A stretch of DNA of 64,000 nucleotides, from NCBI RefSeq assembly GCF_023330685.1, contig NZ_CP097128.1, forward strand, positions 1,116,001 to 1,180,000. Reading direction: 5' to 3'. Numbering within the stretch: the first letter of the stretch is position 1; every line of letters begins with the position of its first letter. The notes beneath the pieces are model-generated. The model was not told the origin of the DNA, ran no database searches, and saw only the letters and a program-made list of their open reading frames with translations. The DNA comes from Conexibacter sp. DBS9H8 (GTDB lineage Bacteria; Actinomycetota; Thermoleophilia; Solirubrobacterales; Solirubrobacteraceae). The position numbers and the translations under genes are program-made. Below are positions 26,793 through 35,468 of the stretch, in pieces.

Positions 26793-27485
26793 CTACCGGT
26801 AGGTGAGCAGCCCCGGGTCGGGCCCGAGGTGGCTCTGCTCGTTGAAGGCGAGCAGGGAGAGGCCGCGGCGGCCGCTCGACAGACGGGTGATCGCAGTGTT
26901 GACGGCGACCCGGTTGAGGCTCAGCCAGCCGGCGGTCGGGAGTTCCAGCAGGGTCGCGCAGACGGCGGCGATCACCCCACCGGAGCTGACCACGATGGCG
27001 GTCTGGCCGGCCCTGAGGTCGGCGGCAAGGTCACGGAGGGCCGCGTCGGTCCGGGCGCGGAAGGCCGGGTAGGACTCGGGCGCGGGGCTTGCCGCCCCCG
27101 CGGCGATCCAAGCGGTGAGCGAGCTTTCGAGCAGGGCCTGGAAGGCGGCCGGGGTGGGCGGGGCGGCCAGGGTCGGCGGGGCGGCCGGCGGGTGGGCGGC
27201 GAGCAGCGCCTCGATCGCGTACTCGTTCCAGCGCGGGTCGGTGTCGACGCTCGCTCCGAGGCGGGCGCCGATCGGGGCGGCGGTCTCACGCTGGCGGGTC
27301 AGGCTCCCGGTCACGATCCGGTCCGCCCGAACGCCCTGGCGGGCGAGCGCCTCAACGGTGAGCGCCGCCTGGGCGTGGCCGCGCTCCGACAGCGCGTCGT
27401 AGTCGGCGGCGCCGAAGGAGGCCTGGCCGTGGCGGATGAGCAGGATGCGCGGCACCGGCCCGGAGGGTAGGGGCAACGTGGTCAT
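26793..27485 (-). CDS. Histidine phosphatase superfamily protein (phosphoglycerate-mutase-like), second catalytic His missing
   Basis: 230 aa with the nucleophile motif LIRHGQASF near residue 15 and the typical ALSERGHAQA and SLTRQRETAAP regions. In the second catalytic motif the expected VSHGG is VSSGGVI near residue 165, so the usual general His is replaced by Ser. Some family branches show this, and activity may be weak or changed. It converges on the acetyltransferase gene with a 13-bp gap and is divergent from the flavin reductase. Confidence 0.85.
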   Translation of the reverse strand: MTTLPLPSGPVPRILLIRHGQASFGAADYDALSERGHAQAALTVEALARQGVRADRIVTGSLTRQRETAAPIGARLGASVDTDPRWNEYAIEALLAAHPPAAPPTLAAPPTPAAFQALLESSLTAWIAAGAASPAPESYPAFRARTDAALRDLAADLRAGQTAIVVSSGGVIAAVCATLLELPTAGWLSLNRVAVNTAITRLSSGRRGLSLLAFNEQSHLGPDPGLLTYR

Positions 27486-27601
27486 CTGCGCGACCGGAGG
27501 GCCGTTCCGGCACCCGGCCCGTTAGATTCCGGTGCGCGCGACTGCCGACACGCCTGTCGGTTGGTGCGAGCCGAACCCGTCCGCCCCGACCAAGGATCGC
27601 C

Positions 27602-28834
<1,233 letters not shown>

Positions 28835-28894
28835 GGCGCGGCGCGCCGGTGAAGGGTGGGACGATGCGCTGGCGTGGGGCGCGATACTGCGCCC

Positions 28895-29287
28895 ATGCCC
28901 GAACGCAACGTCCTCGGTGGCCCGCTCGCGCCCTGCGGGGTCGACCCGGTCACCGGCTTCTTCCGGGACGGGTGCTGCCGAACTGGACCGGAGGATCTCG
29001 GCAGCCACACCATCTGCGCCGTGGTCACCGTCGACTTTCTCGACCACCAGCAGCGGATCGGCAACGACCTGAGCACGCCGATGCCCCAGTACCACTTCCC
29101 CGGCCTGGTGCCCGGTGACCGCTGGTGCGTGACGGCGGTCAACTGGCTGCGGGCCCACCTTGACGGTGCGGCTGCCTTCGTCGTCCTCGCCTCCACCCAC
29201 GAGCGTGCGCTGGAGATCGTCCCGCTCGAGGTCTTGCGGGAGCACGCCGTCGACGTGCCCGCCGACCCGGGGGCGCTGGGCGACTGA
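28895..29287 (+). CDS. DUF2237 family protein
   Basis: A 130-aa protein from ATG 28895. It matches the DUF2237 pattern closely: NVLGGPLAPCGVDPVTGFF at the start, DGCCRTGPEDLGSHTICAVV, then GNDLSTPMPQYHFPGL and GDRWCVTAVNWL. The family is widespread and conserved but has no established function; the invariant cysteines suggest metal or redox binding. It lies 60 bp after the flavin reductase on the same strand. Confidence 0.9.
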   Translation: MPERNVLGGPLAPCGVDPVTGFFRDGCCRTGPEDLGSHTICAVVTVDFLDHQQRIGNDLSTPMPQYHFPGLVPGDRWCVTAVNWLRAHLDGAAAFVVLASTHERALEIVPLEVLREHAVDVPADPGALGD

Positions 29288-29310
29288 GGGCCCGGCGGAT
29301 GGCGGGGACG

Positions 29311-29347
29311 CGTGGCCCGAAGCCCGTCTCAGCGGGGTTCGGGCCAC
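29311..29347. terminator. Bidirectional hairpin between convergent genes
   Basis: A 15-bp stem with one mismatch (CGTGGCCCGAA and its complement form the outer part) and an 8-nt loop lies between the DUF2237 gene and the convergent propeller gene. Position and stem strength fit a shared terminator. There is no clear T-run. Confidence 0.55.
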
Positions 29348-29364
29348 GCCGCCACCTTCGCGGG

Positions 29365-31695
29365 CTACGCGTGTGGGCAACTCACTTTCTTGCGCGGTTT
29401 TCCGGGTACGACCTCATAACACTTCGGCGTGCTGAACTTGACCTGCAGTCGCCATGTCTGTTGGTCCTCCCAGCTGCTGAACTCAGAACCGGTTCCCAGC
29501 GGTCCGCCGCCGGGGAGCTCAAGGCATCGGATGTAGCCGATCGGTCGCCGCTGACAGAGGGTCATCGACCCGCTCCCGGAAAACGTGACCTTGGTGCCTG
29601 GCTCAACCGTGCAGTCTCGGAACGTTGGGGAGGTGCCCTTCTTGCAATGGAGCTTGACCTTGTCCGGCGGCGAGATGTGGCCGTCACTGGAGACGTAGTC
29701 GGCCGGGAGCGCCTTGCCGACACAGGAACTCAGGCCGGGGCCGCCCAAGCGCGGGTTGGGAAGCGTTACAAACCATAGGAACAGTGCATACCTGGCCGGG
29801 ACCGGCCCGCAGCGTGGATGAGGATCGTCAACAGAGGCGCCGGGTGGGCACGTGACGTTCTCGTCGAATGAGAACGTCCCGGGCAAGAAGCCGTGCGCGC
29901 CCAACAGAAGCACGCCGATCCGGGGTGAGAACACCCCGGGGGCGCGTCCGCCCGGCAGCCCCTGTGTCGACCACGTGAACGTCATCGTCCCATCACCGGT
30001 GCACGGATTATCCCTGGTCACAAAATGAACTACGTCCCTCGCCGAGCCACTGACGGTCACCGGTTGGATCACGATCAGGACCTTCTTCGGCGGGGTGACG
30101 GTGAAGTCGGCTTGCGCCGTCTTGCCCCCCACCGGGGTCACCTGGACGCGGTAGGAGCCGGGCTTCAGATGCGACGCGCCGGCGGCCGTCCCACCACTGA
30201 GGGTGTTGAACATGCCGGCGGTCAGGAACAGGGTGTTGGGGCCGGGTGGCGCCGGGACGGTCAGGCCGGGTCCGCCAAAGGACACATAGCGGGAGCAGGC
30301 CGGTCTGTTCGCGTTCGTGAGGTTCGCTGGAACGCAGCTGCCGTTGACGCGCCGCCCAGCGACCTTGAGCTGCAGCACGAAGTGCACTGACACCGGCTCA
30401 GAGAGGTTGTAGGTGGCCACCACCTGAGCCGGCCCGCCAGCCTCGAACCTGGGAGGCGAAATCTGGAAATCGCTGATCACTGGCGTCGTGGCCGGGGCGA
30501 AACTCGCGGTGACGGCCTCGTTGCCGCTGATCGTCAGATTGCAGCCGCCGCTACCGGCGCACGCTCCGCTCCAGCCGTCAAACGCAGATCCCGTTGCTGG
30601 CATTGCGTCCAGCGCGACCGCTGTGCCGGCGGGGTAGCTCTGCGAGCAGGTCCCTGGGCAGGAGATTCCGGAGCCGCTCACGGTGCCGCTGCCCTGTATC
30701 ACCACCGTCAGCGTGTGCTGATTCAACGGCGAATAGATGAGCGCGTTTCCGCTGCCGTCCGCCGCCGCGCAGAACGACGCCGACGCGCACGACACCGCGG
30801 ACAGCGGGGTGGCCGCATCGATGCTGGCAGGGGGACTCCAGAGCCCGTTGTCATATGTCAGCGCGTAGCCGCCGTTGTCCACCGCGGCGCAGAACGAGGT
30901 CGACGGGCACGACACTGATACCGGCGCGCCGGCGCTGTCGATACGTGCCGGAGCGCTCCACGAGCTGCCGTTGAAGCTCAGCTCGTTGCCCTGGGTATCG
31001 ACCGCGATACACATGGAGACCGAGGGGCACGCCACCGAGGAGAGGCTGGCGGTGTCGATCGGCTCGGGACCGCTCCATGAGCTGCCGTCGTAGGTGAGAG
31101 CGTTGCCCTGGTTGTCCACGGCCACGCAGAATGATGACGACTGACACGACACCGACGGAAGCGGGTTCTGGTTGGCGATGTCGCCCGCTGAGTTCCATGA
31201 GCTGCCGTTGAAGGTCAGCGCATAGCCGCTGGAGTCCACAGCGGCGCAGAACGACGTAGACGTGCACGACTCCGACTCCAGTCCGTTCGTATCGATGCTG
31301 TCCGCCGCGCTCCAGGAGCTGCCGTTGAAGGTCAGCGCATTCCCCTGCCCATCCACTGCGACGCAGAACGACACTGATGGGCAGGACACCGCATTGAGCG
31401 CGTAACTGTCGATCGCGGTCGGGGCGCTCCAGGAGTTGCCGTTGAAGCTCAGTGCGTTGCCCTGGCCGTCCACCGCGATGCAGAACGATGGTGACGGGCA
31501 TGACACTGACGAGATCAGGTTCGTGCCGTCAACGCTGGATGGCGTCGACCAGCCACTTGCGGCCAGCGCCATCCCCGACCCGACGAGCATCAGCACCCCG
31601 ACGATTATCCCAACGAGAGCGGTCCGAAACCAGTTTCGCTCGCGCAGACCGATGCTTGGAATTGACGGCGCGTCGATCGGGCGGCTCCTTGACAT
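29365..31695 (-). CDS. Secreted seven-repeat (beta-propeller-like) protein with bacterial-repeat and C-terminal domains
   Basis: The start is taken as ATG 31695, giving 776 aa; the upstream extension reads as non-coding. A signal/anchor helix (FRTALVGIIVGVLMLVGSG) lies near residues 27-46. Residues about 50-340 hold seven repeats of about 42 aa with core SCPSxSFCxAVDxxGxALT and FNGSSWS; each has a Cys-x5-Cys pair. Seven units suggest one seven-bladed propeller with a disulphide per blade. A List-Bact/InlB-type repeat follows (GTVSGSGISCPGTCSQSYPA, FDGWSGACAGSGGC), then an Ig-like Solirubrobacterales domain (LKPGSYRVQVTPVGGK) and a Cys-containing tail. It is an exported protein of unknown function, with a paralogue just upstream. 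Confidence 0.8.
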   Translation of the reverse strand: MSRSRPIDAPSIPSIGLRERNWFRTALVGIIVGVLMLVGSGMALAASGWSTPSSVDGTNLISSVSCPSPSFCIAVDGQGNALSFNGNSWSAPTAIDSYALNAVSCPSVSFCVAVDGQGNALTFNGSSWSAADSIDTNGLESESCTSTSFCAAVDSSGYALTFNGSSWNSAGDIANQNPLPSVSCQSSSFCVAVDNQGNALTYDGSSWSGPEPIDTASLSSVACPSVSMCIAVDTQGNELSFNGSSWSAPARIDSAGAPVSVSCPSTSFCAAVDNGGYALTYDNGLWSPPASIDAATPLSAVSCASASFCAAADGSGNALIYSPLNQHTLTVVIQGSGTVSGSGISCPGTCSQSYPAGTAVALDAMPATGSAFDGWSGACAGSGGCNLTISGNEAVTASFAPATTPVISDFQISPPRFEAGGPAQVVATYNLSEPVSVHFVLQLKVAGRRVNGSCVPANLTNANRPACSRYVSFGGPGLTVPAPPGPNTLFLTAGMFNTLSGGTAAGASHLKPGSYRVQVTPVGGKTAQADFTVTPPKKVLIVIQPVTVSGSARDVVHFVTRDNPCTGDGTMTFTWSTQGLPGGRAPGVFSPRIGVLLLGAHGFLPGTFSFDENVTCPPGASVDDPHPRCGPVPARYALFLWFVTLPNPRLGGPGLSSCVGKALPADYVSSDGHISPPDKVKLHCKKGTSPTFRDCTVEPGTKVTFSGSGSMTLCQRRPIGYIRCLELPGGGPLGTGSEFSSWEDQQTWRLQVKFSTPKCYEVVPGKPRKKVSCPHA

Positions 31696-32560
31696 GAAAT
31701 AGCCCGAACCTCGGCTAGGAGAAGACCGGGCCGGCCGGCTGTGAGCCACGGCAGGGGAAGCAGCGCGCGGTCCGGGCCGGGTCCTGGCGGTTGTGATTCT
31801 TCGTCTTCTGTTCGTGCCCCGTGACGGCGGCACCGACACCACCGGCGTTTAGGGACCCGCTGTTTCCCACCCTGGGTCGGGCATGCTCGCTCGCCCCGCC
31901 ACGAGTCGTTCCGGTCCAGAGCCGAGAATGCCGCAGTGCGACGTGCGCGGAGACCGTCATCTCGGTGGGGACAGGATCGTGAACTGAGCGCTGATCTCCC
32001 GGCTCTGTCGCCCAAACAGCGCCGCAGTGACCTGTAGGGTGTAGCGTCCGGGCTTGAGTGGGTGGCCGTTCACGCGTCCGCTGAAGCGGAACCGGTTGAT
32101 CCCAGCGTAGTCCTGATGGGTGAAGGAACCGACCGTCACCAAGTGCCAGCCGATGCGCCTGCAGCCGCCGATGGTCCCGTGTCCGGGGAGAGTGCGGCGC
32201 GGGGTGCAGTGGGTCAGCGGCGTCCAGCGCAGCAGCCGCAAGGTGCTCGTCGCCGCGAGGCTGTCCCGGTAGCTCACGACCGCGCCGCTCGCCCTGCCGC
32301 GTGGTCCTGAGTTCGGTGGGACGGACGGCCCGCTGCGCCCGGCGTGAAACCTGTGCGGCACCAGCCGCAGCCCGGAGAGCACCGCGACTGCGGGAATGAA
32401 GCTTGCGGTGACGGCGTGATCTGAGCTCATCAGCAGATAGCACCCGCCGGTCCCCGTGCACGCTCCGCTCCAGCCGGCGAACGTCGATCCCGCGGCGGCT
32501 CGGGCGCTCAGCGTGACTCTCGTGCCCGCGGGGTAGCTCTGTGAGCAGGTGCCCGGGCAG

Positions 32561-32568
32561 GAGATCCC
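32561..32568. repeat. 8-bp target-site duplication, left copy
   Basis: GAGATCCC directly precedes the element and is repeated directly after it at 33962-33969. The perfect match shows copy 1 is an undisturbed insertion and that its two flanks were once contiguous. Confidence 0.95.
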
Positions 32569-33961
32569 GGCGCTTGTGACGTTCTCGTGGGTGCGGTGAC
32601 TGGCTGAGAATGGGGCGCACGCCCCGTCGCTTCTAGCCTTTCCGGCTGTTCGAAGGCTGGGATCGACTGGAGGCGAAACGAGACGTGCGCAGCATCAGAA
32701 TATGGGCGCGGCTGCTTGGGCTGCGCGGGGCGGTGATCGAGGACGTGACAGTCAACGACGCTGGGGAGGAAGTAGAGGTCGTCGTGTCGGTCCGGCCGGG
32801 CTGGCGTCAACGGGACCGCTGTGGGATCTGTGGCCGGCGGTCTGGGCGCTTTGACCGTGGTGGCGGACGGCGGCGCTGGCGGGCGATGGACCTCGGGACC
32901 AGCTTCTGTTGGATCGAGGCTGACGCCCCGCGCGTGTCCTGTGCCCGTCACGGGGTTGTCGTCGCCCGTGTCCCGTGGGCACGCCATGACAGCCGCTTCA
33001 CCCGCGCCTTTGAGGATCAATGCGCCTGGCTGGCGGTGAACTGCTCCAAGAAGGCTGTCGCTGAGCTGATGCGCTGCTCCTGGCGGTCTGTCGGCACGAT
33101 CCTGGAACGCGTCTGCGGCGAAGCGGGGTTGAGCGTTGATCTGCTGGCGGGGCTCAAGAGCATCGGGATCGATGAGATCAGCCACCAGCGCGGTCAGAGA
33201 TACCTCACCGTTGTCGTTGACCACCACACCGGCCGGCTGGTGTGGGCCGCCCCCGGCCGTGACCGCCGGACCGTGCTCGCGTTCTTTGACCAGCTTGGCG
33301 AAGAACGCTGCAAAGAGATCGAATCGGTGAGCTGTGACATGGCCGGCTGGATCAGCTCCGCGGTCGCTGAACGGGTCCCGTGGGCGGAGCGGTGCGTGGA
33401 CCCGTTCCACGTGATCGCACTCGCGACCGACGCGCTCGATGAGGTCCGCCGCGAGCTCTGGCGCGACGCGCGACGCGAGAAGAACCTGACCCTGGCCAAG
33501 GACCTCAAGGGCGCCCGATTCTGTGTCTGGAAGAACCCTGAGCACCTCACCGACCGCCAAGTCGCCAAGCTGTCTGAGATCCAGAAGCTCAACGGGCCGC
33601 TCTACCGCGCCTATCTGCTCAAAGAACAGTTGCGCCAGATCTATCAGGCCGACACGCCCGAGGAGGCCGAACGGCTGCTGGACGGCTGGCTGTCCTGGGC
33701 GCGGCGATGTCGGCTGCCAGCGTTCTGCAAGCTCGCCAGAACGATCAAAGCCCAGCGGGACGGGATTCTCGCCGCGGTCCGTCTCGGACTGTCCAACGCC
33801 CGGGTTGAGCAGATCAACACCCAGATCCGTCTGATCACCCGGCGCGCATACGGGTTCCACTCCGCTCACGCGCTGATCGCGTTGGCGATGCTCACGCTCT
33901 CAGGGCTCTGCCCGCCACTGCCAGGACGGGTGAACTGACCCACGAAAACGTCACAAGACCC
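32569..33961 (+). mobile_element. ISL3-family insertion sequence, copy 1 (complete, 1393 bp)
   Basis: The ends are imperfect inverted repeats of about 24 bp: left GGCGCTTGTGACGTTCTCG..., right (reverse complement) GGGTCTTGTGACGTTTTCG.... It is bounded by a perfect 8-bp duplication GAGATCCC. ISL3 elements typically start with GG and make 8-bp duplications. It holds one transposase gene. The boundaries were set by comparing this copy with the copy at 42159-43551, where the same 1393 bp is bounded by unrelated flanks. Confidence 0.95.
32685..33938 (+). CDS. ISL3-family transposase (copy 1)
   Basis: 417 aa, GTG start. The N-terminal zinc-binding segment has CGICGRRSGRF and a later VSCARHG (residues about 43-90), as in the zf-ISL3 domain. 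A helical DNA-binding part follows (FTRAFEDQCAWLAVNCSKKA). The DDE catalytic core is seen as GIDEISHQRGQRYLTVVVD near residue 165, VSCDMAGW and RCVDPFHVIALA near 225-255, and the distal Glu in NARVEQINTQIR near 385. It has no frameshift, so it looks active. Its product is identical to that of the second copy. Confidence 0.95.
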   Translation: MRSIRIWARLLGLRGAVIEDVTVNDAGEEVEVVVSVRPGWRQRDRCGICGRRSGRFDRGGGRRRWRAMDLGTSFCWIEADAPRVSCARHGVVVARVPWARHDSRFTRAFEDQCAWLAVNCSKKAVAELMRCSWRSVGTILERVCGEAGLSVDLLAGLKSIGIDEISHQRGQRYLTVVVDHHTGRLVWAAPGRDRRTVLAFFDQLGEERCKEIESVSCDMAGWISSAVAERVPWAERCVDPFHVIALATDALDEVRRELWRDARREKNLTLAKDLKGARFCVWKNPEHLTDRQVAKLSEIQKLNGPLYRAYLLKEQLRQIYQADTPEEAERLLDGWLSWARRCRLPAFCKLARTIKAQRDGILAAVRLGLSNARVEQINTQIRLITRRAYGFHSAHALIALAMLTLSGLCPPLPGRVN

Positions 33962-33969
33962 GAGATCCC
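33962..33969. repeat. 8-bp target-site duplication, right copy
   Basis: GAGATCCC, identical to 32561-32568. It is part of the codons for Gly-Ile-Ser in the interrupted gene read on the minus strand. Confidence 0.95.
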
Positions 33970-35082
33970 TGAGCCGCTGACGCTACCCGTGCCGCGGCTG
34001 ATCCCCCTGAGCGACACCGTCAACGTGGGGGGCGGGGGTGGCGGTGGGCTCGCGGAGTAGGTGAGCACGTTCCCAGCGCCATCGACGGCGGCACAGAACG
34101 ACGTCGACGGACATGACAGCGAGTTGAGCGCGCCAGCGCCGTCAATGGCGGCAGGCGCACTCCAGCTACTGCCGTTGTAGGTGAAAGCATTGCCGGTTAC
34201 CCCAGTCGCATAGTCCACCGCGGTGCAGAATGACGCTGACGGGCACGACACGGCCGTGAGATCGTTGCCGCCGTCGATCCGAGCCGGCGCGCTCCAGTTG
34301 CTGCCGTCATAGATCATGGCGTTGCCATCCCCGTCGACGGCGGCGCAGAACATCGCGGAGACGCACGACACCGACTCGACCGGGTAAACGCTGGGGTCAT
34401 CGGCATTCCCCGAGATGCTCCACGAGCTCCCGTTGTAGATCACGGCCTCATCGCCGTGACTGGTGTTGAGCGCCGCGAGGCAGAATGACGAGGATGGGCA
34501 GGACACCGAGAAAAACGTCGCCGACTGGACCGGGGTGGAGCTCCAGCTGCTGCCGTTGTAGGTCAAGGCGTTTCCGGCGTTGTCTACGGCCGCGCAGAAG
34601 GAGGCCGACGGACACGACACCGAGCTGATGACGTTCGTCGCGTCGATGTCGACCGGCGCGCTCCACGTGCTGCCGTTGAAGGTGAGCGCGTTGCCGTTGT
34701 CGTCAACCGCGACGCAGAAGGACGATGAAGCGCACGACACCGACCGAACGACGTTGCCGCCGTCAATGCTCGCGCTTGTGCGCCACGAGCTGCCGTCATA
34801 GGTCAGCACGTTCGCGGGCGAGGCAGCGTCGACCGCGACGCAGAACGACGACGATGGGCACGACACCGACTCAAAGGCGTTGGTCCCGTCAATGCTGCTG
34901 GGCACCGACCAACCGTTTGACGCTAGGGCGCTTGCGGGAACAAGCACAAGGATGCCCGCGATCGCAATCGCGTTCGCGATCGCGAACCAGAGACGACGCC
35001 GATAGCGCCCAGCTGATCTGCGCAGCCTGACCGTTCTCATGCGGTTCTCCTCCATCTGTGCGTCGATGCCATGGTTCGCGAC

Positions 35083-35322
35083 CTATGCCGTCTCTGAGGC
35101 GAGCCCCGCGAGTTGTGTCTCGAGCTCTCGTATGTGCTCGACGCCAGGTCTCAGCCCCTCGTGCTCGAGGCCGCCGTGCTCGAGCAGCGCGAACGTTGCG
35201 CGGCCAAGCTCGCCGTAGGCCCGGGTGAGATCGTGCCTGAGCTGCGTCTCCCGGACGCTCTCACGAGCGCGGTTGGTGGCCTGCTCGGCCCCCTCCTTCA
35301 GCTTCTCGATCAGCCCCACCAC
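35083..35322 (-). CDS. Small helical hypothetical protein
   Basis: 79 aa, all helical and charged (LIEKLKEGAEQATNRARESV onward). AGGAGG lies just upstream, better spaced for the second GTG at 35319 than for the first. It lies upstream of the interrupted propeller gene on the same strand, 42 bp apart, so it may be co-transcribed with it. It resembles short coiled-coil actinobacterial proteins but no family is assigned. Confidence 0.65.
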   Translation of the reverse strand: MVGLIEKLKEGAEQATNRARESVRETQLRHDLTRAYGELGRATFALLEHGGLEHEGLRPGVEHIRELETQLAGLASETA

Positions 35323-35468
35323 AACCCTCCTGGACTGGCCTCAGATCGGCACCGGGCGGATCAACGATCCGCTCGCCTGCGTCCACCTACCACAAACCTA
35401 AGGACATCCGCGCCCCGTTAGCATCGGTAACGCGACCTATCTTTTACGGTCCGCTTCCCGCGCTCAGG

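Larger units (their letters stand above)
31957..35040 (-). pseudogene. Seven-repeat secreted protein gene, interrupted by an ISL3 element
   Basis: The gene starts at ATG 35040, preceded by GGAGGA, with a signal peptide (FAIANAIAIAGILVLVPASA). It has seven SCxSxSFCxAVD repeats and a Pro run, then GTGSVSGSGIS, where it enters the IS and soon stops. On the far side of the IS the same frame resumes with CPGTCSQSYPAG and FAGWSGACTGTGGC, then an Ig-like domain ending in FTILSPPR at 31957. Element plus one target copy is 1401 bp, a multiple of three, and the joined frame has no stop, so precise removal would restore an ORF of 560 aa. It is paralogous to the gene at 29365-31695. The insertion is the only defect I see. 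Confidence 0.88.
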
